Part shown: positions 43,386 through 56,500 of the stretch, piece by piece
How positions within the stretch are numbered: the stretch's first letter is position 1
How the letters are laid out: every line of letters begins with the position of its first letter
Source of the DNA: Yponomeuta sedellus
Lineage: Eukaryota > Arthropoda > Insecta > Lepidoptera > Yponomeutidae
Assembly (NCBI GenBank): GCA_934045075.1
Contig: OW203745.1
Span: 14,418,184-14,482,183, forward strand
Length of the DNA: 64,000 nucleotides
Reading direction: 5' to 3'
Made by a program: the position numbers and the translations under genes
The notes under the pieces: generated by a model
The model's input: only the letters and a program-made list of their open reading frames with translations
The model's database searches: none
What the model was told of the DNA's origin: nothing

Positions 43386-43849
43386 TTAGTTTACTACCCT
43401 CGGCAAAAATTACAAAAGGCAAAGATACACATTTGTAACAGTTGCACGATGGGATATAGAATAGGATAACATTCCCTATAGCTACTGTAAAATAACATAC
43501 ATTTTATTTCATTGGTGGCTCTAATTGACTTTACGAAGCCTTAGCAGAGTTGTGTCGTAGATTTTTGTGTATCTTTTCGAACCATTGCCTTTTCTCAATA
43601 ACTATAAAGGGGATTCCTAAGTAGGTTGCGTGTTTCTAGAAAAATATGGCTAGAGAGCTAGATTGAAAGAACAAATAATTAACTATAGGAAATTTACTTG
43701 AAAAAACTGCCTAGGCAACTAGGCTAGGTATTTTTCTTGTGCTTAAGAATGTACCTCAAGGAGTATTCCCGTACGAACGTTGCTTGATTTTTATTTACAA
43801 ACGACAGATCGGATAGCAATGAAACTTTGTCAATACGTTTAGAGTATTT

Positions 43850-43980
43850 TAAAAAACCTATTTAGAGCCTAACAATTCCACCCATGCCCGGAGTCGAACC
43901 CGCGACCTCTGGCTAACCGTGCCAGCGCTCTCCCAACTGAGCTAATGGGCGACTTACCGGCATCAGTGAAATTTCATTTA
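43850..43980 (-). repeat. tRNA-like SINE, partial
   Basis: - strand copy: AAAACCTATTTAGAGCC tail, box B GGAGTCGAACCCGCGACCTC, box A GCTCTCCCAACTGAGCTAAT, then GGCATCAGTGAAATTTC. Truncated after that. Confidence 0.8.
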
Positions 43981-44034
43981 GAAAAACGTTTAGAGTACAC
44001 AAAGCGAGGTTTGATAGTGCTTACGGAAATCAAA

Positions 44035-44105
44035 CCTTTTTATGTCCCCACTGCTGGGGCACGGGTACTTTAGCAGGCACTTCCTGCGATGCAGGAAGAG
44101 AAGCC
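44035..44105. repeat. 5S-like SINE tail scrap
   Basis: TATGTCCCCACTGCTGGGGC and TTCCTGCGATGCAGGAAGAG, only about 70 bp. Confidence 0.6.
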
Positions 44106-44157
44106 ATTTTCAACTTACGAGTGAAATGTGAACGTTGTTGTGCTGCTGACTGTACTG

Positions 44158-44325
44158 AGGGTCGGTTTCTGAACTGAGAATTTCACTAAGTAAATACTTT
44201 TAAGTACTTAGAAGTAAGTTACTTAAAAGTAAAGTTCGTGTCACGCATTTTTCTGGGAAATTCGTAGAGACAGCACTGTAATTAATTATTCACTTAGCGA
44301 AATTCTCGATTCAGAAACAGGCCAG
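44158..44325. mobile_element. foldback MITE, TGAATTGAGAATTTC family
   Basis: GGTTTCTGAACTGAGAATTT and the complementary AAATTCTCGATTCAGAAAC are its ends. It also has an internal inverted AAGTACTTA stretch. Confidence 0.7.
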
Positions 44326-45096
44326 TCAGATTCAGACTCAGTCGTCATTTAAGTATTGTTAAGTTTCTTTGAAAATGGTGTCGACATACAACCCATGTTC
44401 ATTCGACAAAGGAATGGCAGAGAAGTGCCCCAATGAAATGTTAAATACCAAAAAAGTATACACAACACGATTACAGCATCTGTGCACCTCGCTACAATGC
44501 GCTGCCCCTCCCGCTTTCCCCCTTCAGCAAGCTGCGCTCGCGCCGTCGCATTAGTAGGGTTAGCACCTTCGTTACGTGTCATGGTTATTGGGTTTATTTC
44601 TTTTGCACACCGTACCAAGGCGCCGAAATTACGTTACCGAACCAGGTGCACAGATATTGCGACCGTGTTAAAAGTGCCAACAAGTATTTATGTATTTATT
44701 CATTCTCGTTACCTTTTGATACCTTAACGCGTGGCTTCGTGGATAGAATGTAATATTTAGAAATCATAAAAAAAACGCATTTAACCAATTTAAAATTAAA
44801 CTAAAATTTATTGCGTAGCATAATTCTAAATCAAATGTAAAGTGTAAAAATAGTTTTAATTGGAATTAGAATATGTAAATGAATTAATTGAAAACGCCAA
44901 TGAATAGGTTGAACTGCACACTAAGTGCTGTACAAGACTTGGCCAAATTATTTGTTTGGAAATTCGTACTGTTTAATAATACTTTGCTATAAAAAGTATG
45001 CGCCTTCTATTTATTTATTCCTGAGATACATCTAATTATTTATAAAATGTTGTGAAATCAAAAAGATTGTGATAAAATAATCCTCTTCATTTCCAG

Positions 45097-45263
45097 TGTG
45101 TTAAACCTGTCGTGTAAGGCGATCAATATTTAAGTATTATTTTTAAACATTTTGTAGATATTTACGTAACCATTTCTTGTAGAAAGTGTAATTAGTTTTA
45201 GGATATTTTGGTCCTACATAAAAGCGTTGTATTGTATTTGTTCAACTTAAGTTTGAAAATAAA
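45097..45263 (+). other. possible non-coding or alternative terminal exon
   Basis: A good acceptor (TCCTCTTCATTTCCAG at 45081-45096) is followed about 160 bases later by AATAAA (45258-45263). In phase 0 it would add only a few codons before a stop. It could be a far 3' end of a + strand transcript. Region 44640-46480 shows no known repeat and is AT-rich like UTR or spacer. Confidence 0.25.
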
Positions 45264-46416
45264 GTTTTAACCTTTTTCTAACTAAGAATGAATTGAAAGC
45301 CTTGTAAAATTAGAAATAATTAGTTTAGTTAGATTAAAAAAAATCAATAATTGAAGAGTGTAAAGAAAGATCCTGACCAGTTAAATACAATTTTGGATTT
45401 GTTGTGATTCAGCCAAATATCAATTTAATTTATTGATAGTAATGAATTATTTCAGCTTCAAGATATAACAATCTGACAAGAACGATTGGAGAGCATTTTT
45501 ATTTAAAAAAAGCTATTCATATAATTTAAAACTTTCGAAGTCAGAGGTAACTTCGAAGACTCTTTAGAGAATATTTAGAACAATCTGTTTGACCTTTTAA
45601 TTTTTAGACAATTAGACCAAATTCTAGTTAATTTACAATTATTATATTACTTATGTTGAATCTTATAAAACTATTGTACCAATTATAATGTATAACTTTG
45701 TCGAGAATTATATGAAACATAGCGGTGATGATGTGAAAAAAAAGAAATAAAATGTACGCTTTTTTCATTAGTCTTTTTATTTTTTCAATTTATCTGAAAC
45801 ATCAATTTATATTACGCATTTGTTACAAATTCAAAATAATTGTAAGTAAGAAATCGATAGATAAAACGTTCAGTAAATACGAATCTAATTACACATTGAT
45901 TTAAATATTGTTCACAAATCTAAAAGTTAATAGCACTATTATATTAACACAATTTAAAGAACTTACAGTTAAAAATAAACATATTGAAATTGACTAGACA
46001 CTGTAACAACTTTATGATATTTTTAGTTTAATTGCTAAACCGTTTATTAAAAAAACGACTCTAATTAATCTAAACAAAGATGAAAACTATCAATTGCTAA
46101 GTACAAGTAAAATTAACCTAAGTGTCTGAAGACAATATTAATTTATTGCTATGCAATCAACCCCACAACAACTTGATACGTCATTATAATCACAGTAGTA
46201 CAATGCTATGCTATACCTATTAATAGGTGCCATAAGTACATTTTACTCTAGCTAAAAATACTGGTGTGTCAATCATTAGTGCTACAGTCGTAATAAAATC
46301 ACATAATATTACAAAATAAAAATTATGAAACGTTGAATCTTACACACAATGTTTAGATTTTTTACGAGTCACCAAAATATCATTTAGGTCTAACACTTTC
46401 AGGGTCTCATAAGACT

Positions 46417-46422
46417 TTTATT
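46417..46422 (-). terminator. candidate polyadenylation signal of the 444-aa gene
   Basis: AATAAA on the - strand, about 63 bases after the stop codon. Several more AATAAA-like signals lie further on, so the 3' end is uncertain. Confidence 0.4.
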
Positions 46423-46484
46423 TTATTCTTATTTTATTGAAACTTCACTTCACTAATAAATAAAGTCAGACCTATCCGAAATTT

Positions 46485-47522
46485 TCAAAGTCTCTCATCT
46501 GTTCCCTTCTTTATAACTAACGGCTTCAACTTACTTCTAATTTTAATCAATCGTTTGCTTACTTTTCCTGTCGATGTTGGATTTCTCAGGTCAGGCATTG
46601 ACTTACTTTCATGCATTTGTTCTTGTTCTAGTACTTTAGACGCCAGAGTACCATAGTATCTGGGCATACTTAAGTCATTTTCTTGAAACATCAATGCTTG
46701 ATTTTTTTGCTGTATACTCTGAAGGCTAGTCTCTCCTTTATACTCGGGGACTGTTGGGCTTTCAGCAAAGAATCTTGGAAGATTGTTACTTTTGATGATT
46801 GGGGTATCAGGTAGTCTACTTAACTTCTGATCATCTTCCAAGGATGTTACGCCTATGGTAGATTTGCTTTTAACTAATTGGGGCTTTGCAGGGATGAGAT
46901 GTTGAGGTATATTAAGGAAGGACGCGCTCCTAATTGGCACTCGTGAGAGGACTTTGTTGAGGTTCTCCACTTGCATATTCTTGAGACTGTCAACTCTATT
47001 TAAACTAGGTTTATTTAGTCTGCCTGTACTGTCCATTCTTTCCAAGGTTTTTGCGCTGAAACTTCTGGGTAATTCAGCAGATTTCTGCCGTAGTATCCCT
47101 TTCACTGATTCCACTCGGGGTATGGCTAAAGTCGATGGCAAAGTAACAACAGTCATGGTTGGGTCGTATTTGTAAACTGGATGTTTTGTTGTGATTTTAG
47201 TTTCGTCCTTCATTGTTACTGTGCTTATCTTTTTGACGTTCTGCTTTTTTACTGCTACATTCATGACCAACCCTTCTTCTGGACTTGTATCGTCTTCTTC
47301 CTCAATGTTGAACATGTCATGTTTGAATAGTTCATCTTTGAACATAATTTCAAAGTCAGTCACTGGTGAATTAACTTCGTCTTCGAAGTACACCTTTGTT
47401 CTATTTGGTTTTTCTGATAAATAATCGGGTTCTGACTTTGTTTCTAGTTCATCCAACGAATCCATGCTTCCTTTGGATTTCAGCTCCTCATCGTCGCGGA
47501 ATATCATTGATTTGGAGAACAC
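46485..47522 (-). CDS. 444-aa gene, exon 4 (last)
   Basis: 1038 bases give 345 residues and the stop. Acceptor TTTTACTTCACTTCCAG. A long open frame continues upstream of the acceptor by chance: those extra 29 codons are intron. It holds the acidic block, the Ser-rich basic motifs and the basic C-terminus. Confidence 0.9.
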   Translation of the reverse strand: MFSKSMIFRDDEELKSKGSMDSLDELETKSEPDYLSEKPNRTKVYFEDEVNSPVTDFEIMFKDELFKHDMFNIEEEDDTSPEEGLVMNVAVKKQNVKKISTVTMKDETKITTKHPVYKYDPTMTVVTLPSTLAIPRVESVKGILRQKSAELPRSFSAKTLERMDSTGRLNKPSLNRVDSLKNMQVENLNKVLSRVPIRSASFLNIPQHLIPAKPQLVKSKSTIGVTSLEDDQKLSRLPDTPIIKSNNLPRFFAESPTVPEYKGETSLQSIQQKNQALMFQENDLSMPRYYGTLASKVLEQEQMHESKSMPDLRNPTSTGKVSKRLIKIRSKLKPLVIKKGTDERL

Positions 47523-50500
47523 CTGGAAGTGAAGTAAAATATATTTAAGTATTTGTTTGTTAACCTTCATTACGCTTAATGCCGTGACGTGGCAAATAGT
47601 AACTGCCAATTAACTGCGATGGGTAGCAGTAGTTTTGGTATAGATGAGATGCTAACCTAATCAAGTTGTTATTACTAGGTTAGGAGGCCGCCTCAGAACA
47701 TTCATAGCCATATCTTCTCTATAATATAAAAATGAATCGCTGAATGTGTAAGCGCAAATCTCGAGAGCAGATGAACCGATTTTGCTAATTCTTTTTTTAG
47801 AATATATCTTGAAGTGTGAGGATGGTTCTTACGGAGAGAAAAATAAAAACAAATTAAAGAGTCGACTGTTAGGCGGTACGAAGTTCGCTGGGTCAGCTAG
47901 TCTGAAATATTAATTAACTTCTAATTTAAGGAAAACTTTAGAAACAAATTATAAGTAACTATTGTTTATTTTAATTCTATTGCTGTGGATTTTTGTTGAG
48001 TAAATAAAATAAAATAAAGTAAACTGAAACTGCGAATAAAAAATCGTGTTGAATCACATTAATAATTCTAATAATATGAATCAACATTTCTTTTCGAATG
48101 TGAGTCAAGTCCTGAAAAACTATAAATAGACGCTCCCTAACGGCGAAAGAAAACATCGTGAGGAAACCCTGGTATCTGAGGTACAGACATCAGCGCTTGC
48201 TACGTGCAATGGCTCAACTATGAGGCTAAGTGCAGAAATCCCTGGTCTAACTGGCTATCAGACTTGTTGACTAACCTCGTAAAGTTTGTCGGCGTGAATT
48301 GGCATCTCGTTGAGTACTCTGCCAGTGATGGCGTGCGGTGGCAGATGGTTGTTGTTGGACGGTTGTGACGTGATGACGCTGTCAAGGCTGGCGCCCATGT
48401 TGGCGTACCCGTTCGCGTAGGCGCTGTCATCTTCTAACCTGATGGTGATGATAGAACACTTTATTGTAAATAAAACAGCAATACAATATGGAAAGTGCTT
48501 CACATTCGATACTGGCTTGCAATGGCAGGAGCATATAGATAGTGTATGTAGTAAGCTAAATAGAGCCCAATTCTCTACTGCCAGAATGGTGCACTCCTTG
48601 ACAAGGGAAAATGGCTTACTATGGCTATTTCCAGTTAATACTGACGTATGGGATAGACCTATGCGGTCTGGCTACCGATCGAGATTGGCCCTTCATCATT
48701 AAAAAAAGAATGATCCGAAGAATAATGAAGGAACCTCCTGATGAACCGGCCAAACAATTGTTCAGTTCACAGCTCCTTCGCTATACATATTGGAGGTAGC
48801 CAAATATGTCCACAGCTTTTCCCCAGTGGTGAGAAACAGTAGGTGTAAAGCACGAAGACAGCATTACCTGGCGATTGATGAAGACTTGCGCAAAGTGTGT
48901 CCTTAGAGGGAGTTGTTATATCTCATATCTTTGCTCACCGAGACACACTATATCTCTATCATATCTCGCTCACCACTTGTGTCCTAGCTCATACGACGTC
49001 CAATCAACTAAGTTGTGTCTCTTGGAAACAAGAGACACAACTGGTGAGTCAGTCTACCTATTCCCTACTTTATCCACATCACACGTTTTTTTTGTGAACT
49101 TTCTCTCATCGCTCGTTGGTTATGACGAGAAATGCGGCCGAACGTAACCGATGTCAGACGATGTTGATCTCGCTCTCACGCATTGTGTGTGAACTGGATA
49201 AAATAGCAGGAGATGACTACCGTACTGAGTTGAAATTATGTGTGAGGGAGCCAGATATAGTTGACATCTCTGGGATATGAATGGGACACACTTGTCGGCG
49301 AGGAAGTTGTGTGTCCACTCATATCTGGCTCTTGAGTTACCCAATGTTAAACATCGTCCGTCTAAGACTGGCAAGTCGCTAGGGGTTATGGGTCTGCGTA
49401 TTTATATTAAATTTCCGTGGACATAAGGGAGTCACTGAGTAATTATATATTTAACAATAAATTAAAAAATTATCTCTGTGAAAAATCCTTTTACTCTTTT
49501 GATGAATATCTGGACAAATAACTGAATTGACATTATTATTTGACATTAATATATTATTACCTATATATTATTTTAATTGTTAATTGATTATACAGATTTA
49601 TTTGTATTCATTATGAAATTGTAGTTATGTTATATTGTTATTTAAGCTAAAATTCTGCTTTGGTTTTATACTTAAAATATAAATTGACGATATTGTTACG
49701 TAAACTGAATAAATGAATACGAATATAAATTTGAATTGTTTGCGAAAGACACAAATGACGATCAGTCAAAGAAATATTATAAGACTAACACTACTTCCTT
49801 CTATGTATCTAGCTTGTGTAAGTAATGTATTTCTTTATGTAGCTTACATACCTATCTAGCGGTGGTAGCTCAGTGGGTAGAACCATAGACTGGCAAGCGA
49901 GAGCCCCAGGTTCGATCCCGAGTGCGGGCATGTACCAATGACTTTGTTTAATTTCAAAGTTACGTACATTTGCGAATTTGCAGTCGCAATACCACACGCT
50001 AACGGTGAAGGAAAACATTGTGAGGAAACCCGCGGCTTGGTTGGCTCCGCACGTATTGACTAGTCTTTCCTGTGGGCTAGGCCAACTAAGCTGTCAGGAT
50101 GGTATAGGTGCTGGGCAAGCCTACACCATCTATAAAACCATGACCCAGGCACTACAGCGTCGGAGTGGTCCCTTCACCTATCTAGTGTGAGTGAAGATAC
50201 CACTGGACGCTGTATAAATCATCTCATTAAGTAGATGCAAAAAGGCCAATATTATACCTAAGTCCGACTGCAGGGCACTAGCCTTTGTTCAAAGAGAGAG
50301 TATGTACTATAATTTCACAAATATACAAATGTGCCTAGACATAAAACATGTTATGACAGTCACCTTAGTTTTTGAACTAAAACTTTCGTAAGTACAACAC
50401 ATTGTAGACTTTTGGTGCGGATCTATTTACGGCTGTTGTTATATCGGAAGATTCCGACCAGGTTTCGCTCCGATTCACAGACCTCTCTCGACTCTTCCGA

Positions 50501-53500
50501 TATAACAACACCCGTAAGTAGATCCGGACTAAAAGTCTACAATGTCACCTTTGTTCCTCAAAGTACTTTATTAAAATTAAATAAGAAGAGCAAAGTAAGT
50601 CAGCCAAAGACAAGTGATAACATTTAAGACAAAGCAGTAACAATACACTTTACTTAGTGACATAAAGACGGTGGAAACAATGAGGTTTATTCATTGAACA
50701 CGCGTCATGACATAAACTTAAACATCCTGCATCGCATAAAATAAACATCAAAGTTGACATAAGCAATCTAACAGCCCCGGGCGTTATTGTAAGTAATATT
50801 TTGGATGGTTGTATACCTCAAACATGTGCAATTCTTTAAACTAATGATTTTTTGCTAAAGTGAAGAAAAACATCGTGAGGAAACCTGAGTGAAGTTTCCT
50901 CACGATGTTTTTCTGGGGCATGAGATTTTCTAATAAGGATGTGAGATTATGCGCTATGGCGCTCATTAGGGGAGGCCTATGTCCAGCAGTGGACTAATAT
51001 AGCCTGAAGAAGAAGATGTGAGATTATATAACATTTTATAAACAATAAAAAAACTGGAACGACTTCAACTCTGTATTTTATTTATAATAAAACTTGATTA
51101 AAAGCAGAATAAGCAGTTAAGGACCGATTTATGTAGTCGTCATCGTCGTCGTCAGGCTTTACTAGTCCACTGTAGTCGGTGATATAGTCGGTTCTGGTTA
51201 AAATGTGAAGTAGTCATGACAAAAATTAAGGAAATCTCAAAAATCAGTGACGTAATTTTTCATTTTGTAAATGGTATTAAAGAATTAAAGAGTGTTGGGT
51301 CCAAACTAAAGAGGATGAAAACTCACTGCTCGTTTTCGAGAGGAAAATTGGCGTTGAACGAAAGATGGAGTATTCGATACAACCACGAGCTATCTGACAA
51401 TGAACCGAACGTCTTAAAAACCATTAAAATTGGGCGTCTTCGCTGGGCAGGACATGTTGCCAGAATGGACGAGGTTAGAGTACCGAAGTGGCTACTAGAC
51501 GGTAAACCTGATGGTCGCAGAAGCCGAGGGAAGCCCAAACTCAGATGGCTGGATGGTGTACAGTACGAGGCCAGGACAATCGGTGTGAGGAACTGGAGAG
51601 AGAAAGCCAAGAACAGACCCGATTGGAGAAACTTACTGGACCAGGCTAAGGCCTACCCGCGGCTGTAATGCCTTAGATGATGATGATTAAAGAATATAAA
51701 AAAAAATCATGAAGTGGTTTGCGCCGTTACAAGGAACCATCTTCTTCTTTTTGCCTCTACCAGGGATTATTGTAAATGTATTTAGTTCCACTTACTTGTA
51801 TACAGCAATTTTCTTGTCAAAGCAGAACTTCTCTTCACAACAGTTCCAGTACATCGTCTCCAGGCAACTGAAACAGGGAAAAGCGTAACATTAGAGAAAG
51901 ATACTTCAAAAATGTGTAGCTGCAGAAAAATGTGTAGCGGTTATTTCCGCCTGGTGGTTACGTAAACGAGCACAGGTAGTGATTAACCCCACATCCCCTC
52001 TCTGTGAGAAGGATTTTGACCTGAGACACCTACAGGCTGCATTATTATATGGGTTTATATCGGAAGAACACCACATCGCAGGTTTGTAAAGAGAAAAGCT
52101 GCACTCCAGAACCACAATTATCAATATTGGGGCTGCAATTATAATAAATTACCTTGTTTGTAAGTCTCTACAATATGCACGTTCATAATACTTATATAAC
52201 TAATAACAAGTATAACTAGCTGACCCAGCGAATTTCGTACCGCCTAACAGCCGATTCTTTAGTTTATTTTTTATTTTTCTCTCCGTAAAAACCATTCTCG
52301 AACTTCAAGGAATATTCTTAAAAAAATAATTAGCGAAATCGGTTCAGCTGCTCTCGAGATCTGCGCTTGCCAACACATTCAGCGATTCATTTTTATATTA
52401 TAGATTATCTGACCCAGCGAACTCGTGCCGCCTAGCAGTCGATTCTTTATTTATTTATTTTTCTCTACGTAAGAACCATCCTTGTATTTAAAGGAATTCC
52501 TTGAAATACATGAAGTATGAGGATGGTTCTTACGAAGAGAAAAATAAAAAAATATTAAAGAATACACTATTAGGTGGTACGAAGTTCGCTGGGTCACCTA
52601 GTCTATAATATTAATATTCTAAAAAAATTGAATATTAATATTCTAAAAAAAGAATTAGAGAAATCGGTTCAGCTGCTCTCGAGATTTGCGCTTGCCAACA
52701 CATTCAGTGATTCATTTTTATATTATAGACTAGGTGACCCAGCGAACTTCGTACCGCCTAATAGTCTATTCTTTAATATTTTTTTTTATTTTTCTCTTCG
52801 TAAGAACCATCCTCATACTTCAAGGAATATCCTAAAAAAAGAATTAGCGAAATCGGTTCAGCTGCTCTCGAGATTTGCGCTTACCAACACATTCAGCGAT
52901 TCATTTTTATATTATAGAAGATATTTAATACTAACTGTAAATAGTAAAAATATTTGTATAGCAAAAAATTAGATAACAATCATCTGATTCTCTGCTCTAC
53001 CTAAACCTCACCTTGTAAAGTATTACAGGGCCCCGCAATACAGGACTGACCTAGTGCGGGGACCGCAATCGATCCCTAATTAAGTGAGTGAACATTACCT
53101 ATAGTAATGATTGTTCCTTGTAACATTACTTCTAGATTTAAAGTTAAAGATCACATTGTTTTTGTCTGAATAAAATATTTTGTAATTTTTTGCGACCCCT
53201 CGAATAATAATTGGAGATGAACTGGAGCTTAAGCTAAAGTGGGTGAGCTAGGTAAGTCGTATGGGTCCAGGCAAGTACCTACGACTTACCATATTTACTA
53301 TTCCCACCTGGGCAAGTATCAGGGGTTTTGTGGCGATAACATTTCAGAATTTGACAAGTAACAGACTGGATAATCGTGACTTCTGGCATTTAAAACGTGC
53401 CATCGTACTACCCATATCTACAGGGACACATTATTTTATCCAACACCACTGCTGGATTTGGTGACCAAAGCACTCGTGGCCTAGCCGAACCGAGTGATTG

Positions 53501-56500
53501 AATCAATCACTTGAGATAAGTAACAACCTCAGATTGTGTTCAGAGGTAACAACAGGCGCGGTCAGGTGCACGTGTGAGCGTCCCGTGACTACCGCTAATG
53601 ATTTTTTTCCGTGCGCTTCCGTGCTTTGCAAGGCACAGCTGTCATGTACTGATAGTCGTTAAGCTATGTCAGAGGCCTTATGGGTAGCTTGATAACTTCT
53701 GACAGTAAGGCCCGTGGGCACTGTCTTATAATCCTCCGCCAACCCAGACTTGCCCCCCGTGGTAGAGTATGGCCTAACCTTCCTGCGATGCAGGAAGAGA
53801 CCCGTGCCCCAGCAGTGGGACATACAAGGGTTGATATCGGCTGCTGGATTTTGATTTTTTCGAGGCTACATAATAAAAATAATGAGTGCTTTTGACTATA
53901 CAATCAATCAGTGAGCTGGTGGGCATTTTACGCTGCGTTTACGAGTTCTCGTTCTCTACTCAAAAACTTTGCACCCCATCGATCATCGGTTCTTTGGCAT
54001 ACGTGCCCAGCCCACTGCTACTTTAGCTTGCCAGTCTTAGGGCCGGTTTTTGAATTAAGAATTTCACTAAGTAAGTACTTAAATAACATTATGTCCCGCT
54101 TTTTTCTGAGAAATTTGACTAGAAAGCACTATAGTTAACTGTGTACTAAGCGAAATTGTCAATTCAGAAATTGGCCTTTATAGGCTGTGTCGGTTTGACC
54201 ACAAAGTAGCATCTTGTACGAGTTCCTAAATGAAGACGTTATAGAATGCTCGGGTATACTCACCGACTTAATATGAGTATACCCGATTCAGTGTCACCGT
54301 CTGAAGGGTGAATTTTCAGTTTCATCCTCTAGAAAGAGTGCGTCTAAAGATGTTTTCACTTGAAATCATTGGTTAATAGTAGTATCGACACTCGACGCGG
54401 CAGACGAACTATCATTTATCAATACCGGATCTATAAATCATATCGGATCTCATAACTATCTTGCTGCTATGCAAAGTTGCAAGCTCTCATTTTTGACGTC
54501 ACAGTTGCAATCTCAATCAGATACTATAATATCAGTTAAAGCTGGTAGCACATTGTAGCGCTACCGCTTCGCTAACCCAGCGATTAACTTCATTCATTCA
54601 AAGGGCATTAATTAATTCGGTGTGTTTCGTATACCATGTTTCATAAGGGCGCCGAAAAAAATAATAATAAATATTCATGGACATATTACACAGATGCTGT
54701 GTGGTGTGGCCTAAAGAATAGCACCAACCCAAATTCTTCCCGCAGGTGTCGTAAAAGGCGACTAAGGGACACAAAGGGTACGTATTTGAATACCCAAATT
54801 TAAAAAACCTAGCGTTAAATAACCTCCTTTCAAAATACCTAAAATCTAAATACCTAATGGTTTAAAATACCTATGCTACTTATACCTACGTACTAAATAT
54901 CTAAATTTCAAATACCGATTGGACTAATTACCTCATGTTTAAAATGTCTAAAGTTAAAACACCAAAGTTTGATATACCAACGTTCAATATACCAAATGGT
55001 CAAAATACCTAAAATAATATCTAAGTAGCGTATATTTCACGCGTAATATTCATTTGGTCGGCCAAAATTTTTTCTGCAAAAAGGCAGAGAAGCTTCGGTC
55101 TTACATGTTCAACCTAACACGCACCTTCGCGCTCCGCTACGCTACGCGCTTCGTCGCACCTATATTTTTGTCGCAGATTGAGTCTCATCGGCCACCCTTC
55201 TAGCCAGTAATATTTCCATTCCCAGTAATATTTTTCGTTATACGTTATACGTTTACGTCGGTAATTTGTCATTTTGGTCAATTACTGTAAGGTAAATAAA
55301 TTTTAGGGACTTTGTACATAGGTATTACAAGGTTTTTTTATTATGAACTATATATTAATTTGACATTTTACACTTTCGGTATTTTAAATTTAGGTGAAAC
55401 AATCATTAGGTATTTAGATTTTAGGTATTCTAAACGTAGGTTATTTAACGTTAGGCTATTTAAATTTAGGTATTCAAATATGAAGGCATTTTAAACTTTC
55501 GGTATTTTAAATTTAGGTCAAACGACCATTAGGTATTTTGATTTTAGGTATTTTGAACGGAGGTTATTTAACGTTAGGTTTTTTAAATTTGAGTATTCAA
55601 ATACGTACCCGACACAAACCGGGGGGTGGGCAGCAGCGCCCCCTGCAGTACAATTCCACCGAACTGTGATCCCCAACCCGCATGCCCAGCGTGGGGATTA
55701 CGGGCATTACCCCCTATGATAGCACAACGTGGCGCTCTTTAGGGGAGGGCTAGGTCAAGCAGTAGACTAGTATAGCCTGACGACGACGACTACGATATTA
55801 CACAGATCTCTGAATGACTTGTGCCACAGGTGCTAACTCAACGGTATATTTAATACAAAAAATACATAGGTGACATCTAAGCCCCGAGACAAGCAAGAAA
55901 AGTTCGTTTCCTAGCTTCACCCGACCGGCGATCGAACCCGAGACCTTCGGTTTTACAGTCAGCGTGCCAAACCGCTGCGCCCGCGCATTCCGCATGAGAT
56001 GGTATGTAGTTAGCGTGCTTACCGCTACCATAATAAATTATACAACTCAAATAGCGACCGGCGCGCTTCAAGCAAGCGGGCCAGCGTCCAGAGAGCCGAC
56101 TCAGGGCCGCTCAGCAAGCTTCCAGGGGGGCGAGCCTCTAAAATGCACAGTCGTTCAATAGAGTTCATATTAGCATAGACCAAAAAGGTATTTTTGGTCT
56201 ATGATATAAGTCAGGTAACGGTCGTTTCATTTACACTATCGGTAGTCTAGTAATAAATCGCAATGCAATGGCATAAACCGTGCTACTTAACTCGGCGCCT
56301 CTCGCTATTGAAATAACATTATATGTAATGCTAGGTATGATATAATTATACTAAGTTGCGTTCTAAAGCATGTATGAACAACATTGCCAAGTTCAATTTA
56401 ACAAGTATCAAATTTTAGGGATATGTAAGCATCTTGGGTTAAATCACACAACTCTAGGAATTCAAGATTTTGGCTGAGCATCTCTTAAACATAATGCACG

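Noticed and set aside
44349..44727. GC-richer stretch with overlapping open frames on both strands
   Set aside because: No splice-site agreement, no motif and no repeat of the frame elsewhere. It may be UTR or chance.
47523..47609. Extending exon 4 of the 444-aa gene to the upstream ATG at 47609
   Set aside because: A clear acceptor with pyrimidine tract at 47523-47540 and phase agreement with exon 3 show these 29 codons are intron.
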